Source: Methylobacter sp. (lineage in GTDB: Bacteria; Pseudomonadota; Gammaproteobacteria; Methylococcales; Methylomonadaceae). Taken from it: a stretch of 46,316 nt of DNA. How positions within the stretch are numbered: position 1 is the stretch's first letter; each line of letters begins with the position of its first letter. The notes beneath the pieces are model-generated. The model did no database searches and had not been told where the DNA came from. It was given only the letters and a program-made list of their open reading frames with translations. This document shows positions 22,021-31,515 of the stretch, in pieces. The DNA is taken from assembly GCA_026399025.1 (NCBI GenBank), contig JAPLRU010000005.1, positions 1 through 46,316 of the forward strand, written 5' to 3'. The position numbers were made by a program, and so were the translations under genes.

Positions 22021-22590
22021 ATGACTGATGACGAATTGAGGGAGTTGGTGGCGAGCTTGGCGATTGCCCAACAAAAAACCGATGAGCAAATGAATCGGAC
22101 TGAGGAGCAAATGAAGCGGACCGATGAGCAATTAAAGCGGACCGATGAAAAGCTGGAGCGCATAGGTATTCGCTTGGGCAACATTTCCAACAATCAAGGC
22201 GATGTTGCGGAAGAGTTTTTCTTTAACAGCTTGGCGAAGGACACCCACTTGGGCCCGATTCATTTTGACGAAATCACCATGAATATGAAAAAGCATCAAG
22301 GTCAGATACAAGAAGAATACGATTTGGTCATGACCAATAGCGAAGCGGTCGGCATTATTGAAGTGAAATACAAAGCGCATGAACATGATTTAAAAAAATT
22401 GGAACGCAAGATGCGAAACTTTAAGGTGTTGTTTCCTTGGTTTAAAGATTACAAAATTTACGGAGCCTTGGCGGCATTTCATGTGAATGAGATTGCCAAA
22501 AAAGAAGCCTTGGAACAGGGTTTCTTTGTATTGCAACGCAGCGGCGACGTGATGCATATCGATTGCGCCGAAAATTTACTGGTGTTGTGA
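22021..22590 (+). CDS. coiled-coil PD-(D/E)XK nuclease-like protein
   Basis: 189 residues from the ATG at 22021, preceded by GGAGAAGAG; an upstream TTG would add 8 residues. The N-terminal third is a coiled coil of nearly exact seven-residue repeats (variants of RTDEQLK, four in a row around residues 19-46). The C-terminal part has a PD-(D/E)XK-like core: EEYDLVMTNSEAVGIIEVKYKAH, with D on one strand and E-x-K on the next. This matches the DUF3782-like group of uncharacterised nuclease-fold proteins. No partner gene is adjacent. Catalytic activity is not shown. Confidence 0.75.
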   Translation: MTDDELRELVASLAIAQQKTDEQMNRTEEQMKRTDEQLKRTDEKLERIGIRLGNISNNQGDVAEEFFFNSLAKDTHLGPIHFDEITMNMKKHQGQIQEEYDLVMTNSEAVGIIEVKYKAHEHDLKKLERKMRNFKVLFPWFKDYKIYGALAAFHVNEIAKKEALEQGFFVLQRSGDVMHIDCAENLLVL

Positions 22591-22754
22591 TAGAGCAAAA
22601 TGAAGGGGCTTTTAACAAGCCGTTGAAATCACTCGCAATCCATAAACCACAAAGATAATGGAACGCAGATGACGCTGGTCGTTACGATTGTTACTCCGCA
22701 TTGATTCAGCATCATCGCTTGGCGAATGAAATCTGTTGCCCGTCATCAATTAAA

Positions 22755-25169
22755 TCATTCCCCACCCAAACGCCGTTCAGTTTCCAATACCCGTTGCGTC
22801 GTTTGCAGCACCGTATCGGGATTCAAACTCATCGAATCGATGCCGATTTCCACCAAAAACTCCGCCATTTCGGGATAATCCGACGGAGCCTGTCCGCATA
22901 AACCGCAATGTTTGCCGTTGCGCCGCGCGCCCTCGACAGCCAGGCGAATCATCTCCTTAACACCCGGATCGCGTTCGTCGAAATCTTCGGCGATAATCGC
23001 CGAATCGCGATCCACCCCCAAAGTCAGCTGGGTCAAATCATTGGAGCCGATCGAAAAGCCGTCAAAACACTCGGAAAAGGCATCGATTTGAATGACGTTA
23101 TTGGGAATCTCGCACATCACGTAAATCTCCAGGCCGCGATCGCCCCGCTTTAAACCCAGCCGCGCCATGGAATCGAGTACGCGCCGGGCTTCCGCTACGC
23201 GGCGGCAAAAAGGGATCATTAAAATAACGTTGCTTAAACCCATTTCCTCGCGCACCCGTTTCATCGCCTTGCATTCCAAAGCAAAACCTTCCGCATAAGC
23301 CGGATGAACGTAACGCGACGCGCCGCGAAAACCAATCATCGGATTGGCTTCGTCAAACTCAAACCAGCTCCCGCCGAGCAAAGTAGCGTATTCGTTGGTT
23401 TTAAAATCCGACATTCGCACCACGACCGGTTTGGGGTAAAACGCGGCGGCAATGGTGCCTACGCCTTCCGATAGCTTTTGGACAAAATACGCTTCAGCGC
23501 TGGCATAATTATGCGTCAACTGCTCCAGCCGGTCCCGTTCATCGGCATCCAGCACTTGCTCCGGGTGGATCAGCGCCATCGGGTGCGCCTTGATATATTC
23601 GGTAATAATGAACTCCATCCGCGCCAAGCCCACGCCGTCATTGGGCAGAAAACGGGTTTTAAAGGCCAGCTCGGGATTGCCGATGTTGAGCATAATCTTG
23701 GTTTTCGGACGTTGCAGGCCCGATAAATCGGTGCTGTTAATCGCGAAATCGAGCTTGCCGGCATAGACTTTGCCGACATCGCCCTCGGCGCAGGATACCG
23801 TGACTTGGCTATTATGTTTGATCAGGGTCGTCGCATTATCGCAACCGACCACCGCCGGAACGCCCAATTCGCGGGAAATAATCGCCGCATGACAGGTGCG
23901 CCCTCCCCTGTTAGTGACTATCGCCGACGCCATTTTCATCACCGGTTCCCAGTCCGGCGTGGTAATATCGGCCACTAAAATGTCACCGGGCTTAAAACTG
24001 TTCAGCTGTTCGACATTTTCAATAATTCGCGCATTGCCTGCCGCAATCTTGCCGCCCACCGCGTGTCCAATCACTATCGGTTCGGCTTTGTCATTAAGAC
24101 TGTATTGCTCCAAAACCATGCCGCTCAACTGCGAAACCACGGTTTCCGGGCGCGCTTGAACAATATACAGCGTCCCGTCAAGACCGTCTTTCGCCCATTC
24201 TATATCCATCGGTTTGGCTTGCCCGGCTTTAGCGCTGTAATGGTTTTCTATTTTAATAGCGTAGTCGGCGAGCGTCAGCACATCCGCATCGTCAATGCAA
24301 AAGCGGTTGCGCTCTTCGGCGGAGGTTACAATATTGCGGGTCGGTTCATGAGTGCGTCCTTCGCTGTAAACCATTTTTATTTTTTTTGCACCCAGAGTGC
24401 GTCTTAATACCGCCCGGTGCCCCAGCTCAAAAGTAGGCTTATGCACATAAAACTCGTCGGGATCGACCGCGCCTTGCACAACATTTTCGCCCAATCCATA
24501 CGCGCCGGTAATAAACACCACATCGTTGAATCCCGACTCGGTATCCAAGGTAAACATCACCCCGCTGGCATCCAAATCCGAACGCACCATCTTCATAATA
24601 CCTATCGATAAAGCCAATTTGAAATGGTCAAAACCTTGATCGACACGGTAATGTATCGCGCGATCGGTAAACAAACTGGCAAAACAGCGTTTGCAGGCAT
24701 CCAGCAAGGCTTGCTCGCCGCGAATATTCAGGTAAGTATCCTGCTGCCCGGCAAAGCTTGCAGTCGGTAAATCCTCGGCAGTGGCGGAACTGCGTACCGC
24801 AACGCTTAGATCGTCGCCATACTGTTGCTTCAGTTGACTGAAAGCTTCGATAATTTGCCGCTCAAGGTCTTCCGGGAAAGGCGCGGCATAGATGATTTCC
24901 CTGGCTTTAAGCGCCCGTTTGGCAAGATCGGCGACATCGTCCGGATTCAAGTCGTCCAATGCCCGATGCAACGCATCCCAACCCTGCGCTTGATCCAATA
25001 GATAACGATAAGCTTCCGCGGTCACAGCAAAACCGTTAGGAATTTGAATGCCTTGCGGCGTTAATTCCCGATACATTTCACCTAAAGAGGCATTCTTGCC
25101 GCCTACCAAAGGCACATCGTCAATCGTTAACTCATTAAACCAACGAATATAATTTGCTTGCTCGGACAT
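22755..25169 (-). CDS. ppsA: phosphoenolpyruvate synthase
   Basis: About 804 residues. It converts pyruvate, ATP and water to phosphoenolpyruvate, AMP and phosphate for gluconeogenesis. The N-terminal ATP-grasp domain begins WFNELTIDDVPLVGGKNASLGEM. The swivelling phospho-His domain has GGRTCHAAIISRELGVPAVVG. The C-terminal PEP/pyruvate TIM barrel has MIGFRGASRY, EIPNNVIQIDAF, FSIGSNDLTQLTLGVDRDS and the catalytic Cys in CGLCGQAPSDYP. Two ATGs are adjacent; the second (25169) is at the better distance from AAGGAG. The gene is monocistronic, with a long non-coding region upstream. Confidence 0.97.
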   Translation of the reverse strand: MSEQANYIRWFNELTIDDVPLVGGKNASLGEMYRELTPQGIQIPNGFAVTAEAYRYLLDQAQGWDALHRALDDLNPDDVADLAKRALKAREIIYAAPFPEDLERQIIEAFSQLKQQYGDDLSVAVRSSATAEDLPTASFAGQQDTYLNIRGEQALLDACKRCFASLFTDRAIHYRVDQGFDHFKLALSIGIMKMVRSDLDASGVMFTLDTESGFNDVVFITGAYGLGENVVQGAVDPDEFYVHKPTFELGHRAVLRRTLGAKKIKMVYSEGRTHEPTRNIVTSAEERNRFCIDDADVLTLADYAIKIENHYSAKAGQAKPMDIEWAKDGLDGTLYIVQARPETVVSQLSGMVLEQYSLNDKAEPIVIGHAVGGKIAAGNARIIENVEQLNSFKPGDILVADITTPDWEPVMKMASAIVTNRGGRTCHAAIISRELGVPAVVGCDNATTLIKHNSQVTVSCAEGDVGKVYAGKLDFAINSTDLSGLQRPKTKIMLNIGNPELAFKTRFLPNDGVGLARMEFIITEYIKAHPMALIHPEQVLDADERDRLEQLTHNYASAEAYFVQKLSEGVGTIAAAFYPKPVVVRMSDFKTNEYATLLGGSWFEFDEANPMIGFRGASRYVHPAYAEGFALECKAMKRVREEMGLSNVILMIPFCRRVAEARRVLDSMARLGLKRGDRGLEIYVMCEIPNNVIQIDAFSECFDGFSIGSNDLTQLTLGVDRDSAIIAEDFDERDPGVKEMIRLAVEGARRNGKHCGLCGQAPSDYPEMAEFLVEIGIDSMSLNPDTVLQTTQRVLETERRLGGE

Positions 25170-25172
25170 CAT

Positions 25173-26006
25173 AACTCCTTAAACGACTGACTCATTTACA
25201 ATATTTGGATTACGGGTAAGTTATTGGCATTCACCGATCGTCATGCGGATAGTCAAAGTAGGCGATACGGATTGGACAGATAATCACGAATAAAACCCAT
25301 AAATGAAGCATTGACTTGTAAAAACCCGTCCCCTCCGTGCTCCATTAACTCCGTTGATCGACCGCAAAATAACCACACTAAATAGGTGTGACAAAATGCC
25401 GCATTATCATTTTGCCCTTGCGTTGATAGCATATCAATATGCGCTCAAACTTACTTTCTTTTTGGTAAGGGGGAGCTTAATCGTCTATTAGGCTCCCTTC
25501 TCTTTCGAGTTTTCTCCCTCGGCTTCAGCATTCGAATTCAACACTTACGTCTCTCCAAAGTCAATTCTGTCAGCCATTGACAGTGATCGTCATGAGTAGT
25601 CACCCAATATTTCACCTGCATAACTGCAAACCACAGATAGACGCATTCAGGCGCCGAAAAACACCACTCTAGTGTTCATTTGGCTGATAAAAAATAAGCA
25701 ATTGCATAATTGCCGTTGGTTTTATGATTAGCGGCCGCGTAATATCAACGACGCTACATGATTCACCGATGACCTGTTTGATCTCGCTCACAGCACACCT
25801 CATGAGATTACCAACCTGATCGTAAGCATCAACTAAAACCGTTTATAAATTCCAATTTATTCACTTCATTGGCTTTAGTAGGCCTATAAAATGTGGTACA
25901 ACATGCCCCAGCTGATTCCACCTGCTACGGTGGTGTACACCGGAACGGCTCATGTCGGCTCTTGATTTGGACGATCATTAGGCAAACCTAACTACTGGAA
26001 AACACT
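25173..26006. other. long intergenic region between ppsA and sdhC
   Basis: About 830 bp between divergent genes. No protein-coding frame I would defend. It holds a strong hairpin at 25471-25497 (GGGAGCTTAAT / ATTAGGCTCCC with one G-U, loop of 5), followed by a pyrimidine-rich stretch. Near sdhC there is a small CCACC/GGTGG hairpin at about 25918-25933 and a TATAAAAT at about 25886 that could be a -10 element. The size suggests regulation of both ppsA and sdh. Confidence 0.5.
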
Positions 26007-26396
26007 ATGGCGATCAATACTAACAGACCCACCTCCCCGCATTTACAAGTCTACAAGCTGCCTTTAACAGGTATTATTTCCATCACTCACAGAATGACCG
26101 GCGTCATGCTCACCGCCGGTTTGATTTTATTCGTCTATGTTATTTCGGCCTTGGCAGGCGGCGCCGATTCATACGCGGCAATGCAGGCGACCATGAGTCT
26201 ATGGCTGTTTAAATGGGTCTGCTTAAGCTTTATTTACGCATTGTTTTTCCACCTGTGCCACGGCGTTCGTCATTTGATTTGGGATGCGGGCAACAGCTTT
26301 GAACCTGAAACACTAAACCGATACGCCATGATTGAGCTGGCGGCTTCGTTGGCATTAACTTTGATAACTCTTGTGTGGGGATATTATGGATTATAG
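26007..26396 (+). CDS. sdhC: succinate dehydrogenase cytochrome b556 subunit
   Basis: 129 residues, three predicted transmembrane helices. It begins with the family pattern NRPTSPHLQVYKLPLTGIISITHRMTGV; Ser and Arg in this stretch line the quinone site. HLCHGVRHLIWD (around residue 80) carries the haem b His ligand. Anchors SdhAB in the membrane with SdhD. First gene of sdhCDAB-sdhE; overlaps sdhD by 11 bp. Confidence 0.97.
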   Translation: MAINTNRPTSPHLQVYKLPLTGIISITHRMTGVMLTAGLILFVYVISALAGGADSYAAMQATMSLWLFKWVCLSFIYALFFHLCHGVRHLIWDAGNSFEPETLNRYAMIELAASLALTLITLVWGYYGL

Positions 26397-26766
26397 AACG
26401 CCTTTAGCCAGAGCCAAGGGTTTAGGCTCTGCAAAAAGCGGAACCGGGCATTGGTGGCTGCAACGCATCACCGCCGTAGCGCTGATTCCCTTATCTTTTT
26501 GGCTGCTCAAATTTCTGGGCTTGAGCTTGACCGCGCCCTATCAACAAAGCGTCGACTGGTTAGCGTCGCCGCTTAACAGCGCCTGCATCGCGGCATGGAC
26601 TCTAGCCGCCTTTTATCATGCCGCCTTGGGTTTGCAAGTGGTGATTGAAGATTATGTCGCCGCCGAAGGCCCCAAGATCATCTCCATCTGGGCCGCCAAT
26701 CTGGCATTTTTGTTTTTGGCGATAGCGGCTTTACTGGCTGTGTTTCGCATCGTATCGATAGGATAA
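26386..26766 (+). CDS. sdhD: succinate dehydrogenase membrane anchor subunit
   Basis: 126 residues from the ATG at 26386 (MDYRTPLARAKGLGSAKSG), chosen over an upstream GTG because it fits the family start. Three predicted transmembrane helices. The GTGHWWLQRITAVALIPL segment is conserved, and the His in FYHAALGLQVVIEDYV supplies the second haem ligand. Ends 3 bp before sdhA. Confidence 0.95.
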   Translation: MDYRTPLARAKGLGSAKSGTGHWWLQRITAVALIPLSFWLLKFLGLSLTAPYQQSVDWLASPLNSACIAAWTLAAFYHAALGLQVVIEDYVAAEGPKIISIWAANLAFLFLAIAALLAVFRIVSIG

Positions 26767-26769
26767 CTC

Positions 26770-28554
26770 ATGTCCGCAGACTATAAAATTATTGAACATG
26801 CTTACGATGTGGTAGTCGTGGGCGCGGGCGGAGCGGGCTTACGCGCGACGTTGGGCATGGCCGAAAAAGGCCTGAAAACCGCCTGCATCACCAAAGTATT
26901 CCCTACCCGCAGCCATACCGTCGCAGCTCAAGGCGGCATCAGCGCGGCATTAGGCAATATGGGCGAAGACCACTGGCGCTTTCACATGTACGACACGGTC
27001 AAAGGCTCCGATTGGCTGGGCGATCAGGACGCCATCGAATACATGTGCCGCGAAGCCATCCCGGCCGTCATCGAGCTGGAACATTACGGCGTACCGTTTT
27101 CGCGCACCGCCGACGGCAAAATCTATCAACGCGCGTTCGGCGGCATGACCACCCATTACGGCAAAGGCCAAGCCCAACGCACTTGCGCGGCGGCCGACAA
27201 GACCGGTCATGCTATTTTGCATACCTTGTACCAGCAGTCGCTAAAACATAACGCCGAATTTTTCGTCGAATACATCGCGCTGGATTTGATTATGGAAGAC
27301 GGCGAATGCCGCGGCATCTTGGCTTGGTGCCTGGATGACGGCTCCTTGCATTTGTTCAAAGCCCAAATGACCGTATTGGCGACCGGCGGTTACGGGCGCA
27401 CCTTTTTTTCCTGCACCTCGGCGCATACCGTGACCGGCGACGGCAACGCGATGGTGTTACGCGCCGGTTTGCCGTTACAGGACATGGAATTCATCCAGTT
27501 CCACCCGACCGGCATTTACGGCGCCGGCTGCTTGATTACCGAAGGCGTCAGAGGCGAAGGCGGTTATCTGACCAACTCTGAAGGCGAACGCTTCATGGAG
27601 CGCTATGCGCCGTCCGCCAAAGACTTGGCTTCGCGCGATGTAGTCAGTCGTGCGATGACCATAGAAATTGCAGAAGGCCGAGGCGTAGGGCCGCTGAAGG
27701 ATCACATCTATCTGCATATCGAACATCTTGATCCGGCCATCATTCACGAACGCTTGCCGGGCATTTCCGAAACCTCCAAAATTTTTGCCAATGTCGATGT
27801 GACCAAACAGCCGATTCCGGTGTTGCCGACCGTGCATTACAACATGGGCGGCATTCCGACCAATTACAAAGCCGAAGTCGTGACCTTGAAAGACGGCGAT
27901 CCCGATGCGGTGGTGCCGGGCTTAATGGCAATCGGCGAAGCGGCTTGCGTTTCCGTGCATGGCGCCAACCGCTTGGGCTCAAACTCGTTGCTCGATCTGG
28001 TGGTGTTCGGCCGCTCCGCCGCGATACGCTGCGCGGAACTGATCAAACCGGGCTCCAGGCAAAAACCGTTGGCGAGCGATGCTTGCGACCAAGCCATCGC
28101 CCGCTTCGATAAAATTCGCAACGCGAACGGCAGCAGCAGCACCTCCGATATTCGCCTGAACATGCAAAAAGTCATGCAAGCCAAAGCGGCGGTATTCAGG
28201 ACCGGTTCCACACTGACCGAAGGCATTAACATGATGGACGAAGTCAGACTTACCTTCGCCGATGTCAAAGTGTCGGATAAATCGATGATTTGGAATACCG
28301 ATTTGGTCGAAACGCTGGAGCTGGATAATTTGCTGAGCCAAGCCACCGTAGCGATCAACGCCGCAGGCAACCGCACCGAAAGCCGGGGCGGCCACGCACG
28401 GGAAGATTACCCGAACCGCGACGACCAGAACTGGATGAAGCATACCCTGACCTGGCTAATCGACGATCAAGTTAAAATCGATTACCGGCCGGTGCATATG
28501 TATACCTTAACCGACGAAGTCGACGTAATTCCACCAAAAGAGAGGGTGTACTAA
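26770..28554 (+). CDS. sdhA: succinate dehydrogenase flavoprotein subunit
   Basis: 594 residues, full length. The Rossmann FAD-binding motif is [16 protein letters not shown]. The His in [12 protein letters not shown] is the site of covalent FAD attachment. Active-site segments include [35 protein letters not shown] and [18 protein letters not shown]. Oxidises succinate to fumarate and passes electrons to SdhB. Stop codon overlaps the sdhB start by one base (TAATG). FAD attachment needs SdhE, encoded two genes downstream. Confidence 0.98.
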   Translation: MSADYKIIEHAYDVVVVGAGGAGLRATLGMAEKGLKTACITKVFPTRSHTVAAQGGISAALGNMGEDHWRFHMYDTVKGSDWLGDQDAIEYMCREAIPAVIELEHYGVPFSRTADGKIYQRAFGGMTTHYGKGQAQRTCAAADKTGHAILHTLYQQSLKHNAEFFVEYIALDLIMEDGECRGILAWCLDDGSLHLFKAQMTVLATGGYGRTFFSCTSAHTVTGDGNAMVLRAGLPLQDMEFIQFHPTGIYGAGCLITEGVRGEGGYLTNSEGERFMERYAPSAKDLASRDVVSRAMTIEIAEGRGVGPLKDHIYLHIEHLDPAIIHERLPGISETSKIFANVDVTKQPIPVLPTVHYNMGGIPTNYKAEVVTLKDGDPDAVVPGLMAIGEAACVSVHGANRLGSNSLLDLVVFGRSAAIRCAELIKPGSRQKPLASDACDQAIARFDKIRNANGSSSTSDIRLNMQKVMQAKAAVFRTGSTLTEGINMMDEVRLTFADVKVSDKSMIWNTDLVETLELDNLLSQATVAINAAGNRTESRGGHAREDYPNRDDQNWMKHTLTWLIDDQVKIDYRPVHMYTLTDEVDVIPPKERVY

Positions 28555-29339
28555 TGGCTGAATTTACCCTGCCTAAAAACTCGGTTTTAATCGAAGGCCT
28601 TACCTTTAAAGCGCCTGCCGGAGCAACTAATATCCGCCGCTTTGAAGTATACCGCTGGGACCCCGAGTCCGGCGAAAACCCGCGTATCGATGCATTCGAA
28701 CTGGACATGGACAACTGCGGCCCGATGGTGCTGGACGCGATCCTGAAAATCAAAAACGAAATCGACAGCAGCTTAACCTTTAGGCGTTCCTGCCGCGAAG
28801 GCGTGTGCGGCTCCTGTGCGATGAACATCAACGGCAGAAACAGCCTCGCCTGCACTAAAGCCATCGATTCTTATGCCGGCACGATTAAAATTTATCCATT
28901 ACCGCATATGCAAGTCGTTAAAGACTTAGTGCCGGATATGACCCATTTTTATGCGCAATACGCCTCGATCAAACCGTGGATAGCAACCCAAACCCCGGCG
29001 CCTGCGGATTCCGAACGCCTACAAAGCAAAGAAGACCGGGAAAAACTGGATGGCTTATACGACTGCGTATTATGCGCCTGTTGCTCGACCAGTTGCCCCA
29101 GTTACTGGTGGAACAGCGAGCGTTACCTGGGCCCTGCGGTGCTGTTGCAAGCCTACCGCTGGCTGGTCGATAGCCGTGATGAAAGCACCGGCGAGCGGCT
29201 GGACGAACTGGAAGACCCATTTAAATTGTACCGTTGCCATACGATTATGAATTGTACCGATACTTGTCCTAAGGGCTTGAATCCGGCTAAGGCGATTGCC
29301 GAAACCAAGAAAATGCTGGTGCAGAGAAAATTGGGCTGA
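28554..29339 (+). CDS. sdhB: succinate dehydrogenase iron-sulfur subunit
   Basis: 261 residues, slightly longer than the E. coli protein (238) because of an N-terminal extension. Three cluster motifs are visible: [21 protein letters not shown] for the 2Fe-2S cluster, [16 protein letters not shown] for the 4Fe-4S cluster, and [17 protein letters not shown] for the 3Fe-4S/4Fe-4S ligands. It carries electrons from SdhA to quinone. Its stop overlaps the sdhE start by one base. Confidence 0.98.
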   Translation: MAEFTLPKNSVLIEGLTFKAPAGATNIRRFEVYRWDPESGENPRIDAFELDMDNCGPMVLDAILKIKNEIDSSLTFRRSCREGVCGSCAMNINGRNSLACTKAIDSYAGTIKIYPLPHMQVVKDLVPDMTHFYAQYASIKPWIATQTPAPADSERLQSKEDREKLDGLYDCVLCACCSTSCPSYWWNSERYLGPAVLLQAYRWLVDSRDESTGERLDELEDPFKLYRCHTIMNCTDTCPKGLNPAKAIAETKKMLVQRKLG

Positions 29340-29578
29340 TGGATGAGCTGGCAAAGTTAAGGTGGCAATGTCGGCGGGGGACTAAGGAGCTGGATTTTTT
29401 GTTGAACAGGTATTTGGAAACGGGGTATTTGATTACAGATCAGGGAGAAAGGGATTTGTTTAAGGAGTTGCTGGGACTTGAGGATAATCAATTGATTGGA
29501 ATTTTGATGGGAGATTGGGAAGCAGCGGGACTGGAGGCTCTAGTTGAAAAGATTAGGACGACTGCTCATGTTTTTTGA
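29339..29578 (+). CDS. sdhE: succinate dehydrogenase flavinylation factor
   Basis: 79 residues. The family motif RGTKELD (RGxxE) is at about residues 13-19, in the LRWQCRRGTKELDFLL stretch, followed by the acidic segment LLGLEDNQLIGILMGDW. It binds SdhA and promotes covalent FAD attachment. Directly coupled to sdhB. The cassette-like region begins just after this gene. Confidence 0.95.
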   Translation: MDELAKLRWQCRRGTKELDFLLNRYLETGYLITDQGERDLFKELLGLEDNQLIGILMGDWEAAGLEALVEKIRTTAHVF

Positions 29579-29596
29579 TGATGCTACCTGTATCTA

Positions 29597-29720
29597 TTTT
29601 AGGATGTACTAAATTTATTCAACTGAATGAAACAACAATGATTTTTAATTTTTATAAATTATTAGACAACCTTGTGACGCAATGTTTTGCGTCTATTAGG
29701 ATAGCTAATATTAGTTAGGC
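29597..29720 (+). repeat. structured ~124-bp repeat ending in a GTTAGGC core, copy 1
   Basis: Close relative of 42151-42275. It contains hairpin 1 (ATTTATTC, loop AACT, GAATGAAA at 29613-29632) and hairpin 2 (GACGCAA, loop TGTT, TTGCGTC at 29676-29693), the latter enclosed by ATTAG/CTAAT. It ends in GTTAGGC (29714-29720), identical to the right-hand core of the integron attC sites that follow. Hairpin 1 differs from copy 2 in a way that keeps pairing. It precedes the first cassette gene by 17 bp. It could be a divergent attC, an attI-like entry site, or a mobile repeat that carries a core. Confidence 0.75.
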
Positions 29721-29737
29721 CAACACCAAAGGTAAAC

Positions 29738-30637
29738 ATGCCCCTACCCGAAGAATTACAAGGCTCCAGCTGGACCCGTCAAACTGCGCGAAACATGCTC
29801 CCCTTGCTGGTATGGTGTGCAAAGAATGGCGTTCCCATTACCTACGGCCAACTCGACATAGAGTTGCAACGACGACAACTAGGGCATCACGTCAATGTAG
29901 TTGTATATGGCCATCCCGCAGGCGCCATTGGGGATGCGCTACTTGCAACTGAACAAGAAATCGGCGAGCGAATACCGCCGCTAAATTCACTGGTTATCAA
30001 TGCAAAGACAGGCATTCCTGGCTCTGGATGTGATTACTATCTTAAGCATTACCTAGCCGAAACCGTTTTAGATAAACCAACAGCCGAACAGCGCAAGGCA
30101 ATGGCCCTCGACACGATGGAGGAAGTTTGGCGATATCAAGGCTGGGATGAACTGTTAGAGCGATATGGCATGCGGCCTATTCAGGGCAATATTCCATCAT
30201 TAACCCGTGCGCCTCGTAAGAACAATGCTCCAAGTAAAGGCGGATGGTCAAATGAGCCGGAGAGTGAAGAACACAGACTTCTAAAAGAATGGGTTGCACT
30301 CAACCCAAAGATATTGAAGTCAAAAATTCCCTTCAGAGAGGGGAAACAAGAGTTGCTGTATGCCTCTGCAGACAAAGTCGATGTGATGTTTGAGCACGAC
30401 GAAGGATGCATCGCAGTGGAGGTGAAGTCTATACGTTCGAATAATCAGGACCTTGAAAGAGGAATATATCAATGTGTCAAATATCAGGCACTACTGAGAG
30501 CTGAGCTAAAGGCCCGAGGTCAAATACCAAATGGAACCTCTGTTCTAGTAACGGAAAATGAATTGCCTCAGAATTTAATTGAGTTGGCAGACCTATTTGG
30601 AATCCGTGTCATCGTCGCGGTACGCACGCGGGCCTAA
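29738..30637 (+). CDS. PD-(D/E)XK-fold cassette protein of unknown function
   Basis: 299 residues. The C-terminal half has a nuclease-fold signature: ADKVDVMFEHDEGCIAVEVKSIR (about 220-242), D on one strand then E-x-K, followed by a helix with Q (IYQCVKYQAL). The N-terminal half (about 10-95) could be a winged-helix region (WCAKNGVPITYGQLD). I do not recognise a named family. GTAAAC before the ATG is a weak ribosome binding site. The stop codon is part of GCCTAAC, the usual left-hand core of an attC site. First cassette after sdhE. Confidence 0.75.
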   Translation: MPLPEELQGSSWTRQTARNMLPLLVWCAKNGVPITYGQLDIELQRRQLGHHVNVVVYGHPAGAIGDALLATEQEIGERIPPLNSLVINAKTGIPGSGCDYYLKHYLAETVLDKPTAEQRKAMALDTMEEVWRYQGWDELLERYGMRPIQGNIPSLTRAPRKNNAPSKGGWSNEPESEEHRLLKEWVALNPKILKSKIPFREGKQELLYASADKVDVMFEHDEGCIAVEVKSIRSNNQDLERGIYQCVKYQALLRAELKARGQIPNGTSVLVTENELPQNLIELADLFGIRVIVAVRTRA

Positions 30638-30672
30638 CGAATAAGGTTAGAAGCGAGCCACAATCTGAACCG
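30632..30672 (+). repeat. GCCTAACGAATAAGG repeat, copy 1
   Basis: The sequence from GCCTAAC through CCACAATCTGAACC matches 32819-32871, apart from a 13-nt insertion there. It starts on the last codons of the upstream gene. The 14-mer GCCTAACGAATAAG is also found at 43380-43393, each time just after a cassette-type gene. Confidence 0.8.
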
Positions 30673-30803
30673 GTTGTTGGACAAGCCCGGTGGTAGTCGG
30701 AAGGCCGATTTTATTATAAGAAAATATCTTTTCGGATTTTTTGGGTTGCGGCGAGGAATCTATAGCCGCAATAGCCGGGTAGATACCGTCCATAGCTTGG
30801 CTA

Positions 30804-30893
30804 GCATAACCTGGCGCTCAACCGGAGCGCGGTTATAATCCGGTTTTATTTTTTCAGCTTTCCGGGCCGCGCCCGGTTAGCTCTACGTTAGGC
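30804..30893 (+). other. integron attC recombination site
   Basis: 90 bp. The left end is GCATAAC and the right end GTTAGGC. The arms pair: left GCGCTCAACCGGAGCGCGG against right CCGCGCCCGGTTAGC, leaving the unpaired bases typical of extrahelical positions. The rest forms a variable loop. Cleavage would fall between G30887 and T30888. It lies 20 bp upstream of the glutathione S-transferase gene and marks the boundary between cassettes 1 and 2. Confidence 0.8.
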
Positions 30894-30912
30894 GTTTAAG
30901 GAAAACCGAAAA

Positions 30913-31515
30913 ATGTACAAACTTTACGATTTTTTGCCATCAGGCAATTGCTACAAGATTCGTCTCTTGCTCAATCAACTAGGTATTGAATATGAACGGA
31001 TAAATATTGATATTTTAAATAAAGAATCTCGTACTTCAGAATTTCTTAAAATTAACCCTAATGGTCGCACTCCTGTCTTATATCATGATGGGAGGTATCT
31101 TGCAGAATCCAATGCCATCCTATGGTATTTAGCTTCAAATACTGGCTTTTTGCCTACGGATAATTATGAACAAGCTCAGGTTTTGCAGTGGATGTTCTTT
31201 GAACAATATAGCCATGAACCCAATATCGCAACATCACGCTATTGGGTTTCAATACTAAGGGCTGAAAATGAATATAAAGAACAACTCAAAGCTAAAATGA
31301 AAGTCGGGTATGCCGCTCTTGATGTAATGGAACAGCACTTAAGAAACAATAATTTTTTTGTTGCCAATCAGTACAGTATCGCTGACATTGCTCTGTATGC
31401 TTATACACACGTTGCAGAAGAAGGAAATTTTGACTTGTCCGAATATAGTAGAATCAAAGAATGGTTCAAAAGAATTGAGAACCAGGAAAATTACATCAAC
31501 ATTAAAGCGTACTAA
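30913..31515 (+). CDS. glutathione S-transferase family protein
   Basis: 200 residues. The thioredoxin-fold N-terminal domain has SGNCYKIRLLLNQLGI and the glutathione-binding segments NGRTPVLYHDGRYLAESNAILWYLA (residues ~53-77, cis-Pro and ES). The helical C-terminal domain has the N-capping pattern FFVANQYSIADIALYAYTH. It is AT-richer than the sdh genes and stands alone between two attC sites, so it is read as a gene cassette. Substrate unknown. AAGGA 10 nt before the ATG serves as a ribosome binding site. Confidence 0.92.
   Translation: MYKLYDFLPSGNCYKIRLLLNQLGIEYERINIDILNKESRTSEFLKINPNGRTPVLYHDGRYLAESNAILWYLASNTGFLPTDNYEQAQVLQWMFFEQYSHEPNIATSRYWVSILRAENEYKEQLKAKMKVGYAALDVMEQHLRNNNFFVANQYSIADIALYAYTHVAEEGNFDLSEYSRIKEWFKRIENQENYINIKAY

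Noticed and set aside
22057-22155. CRISPR-like short repeats
   Set aside because: The 21-bp units are contiguous, without spacers, and lie in frame within a coding coiled coil.
27979-28376. Overlapping minus-strand open frames inside sdhA
   Set aside because: The plus strand encodes a full-length SdhA; the antisense frames arise from codon bias and have no recognisable motifs.
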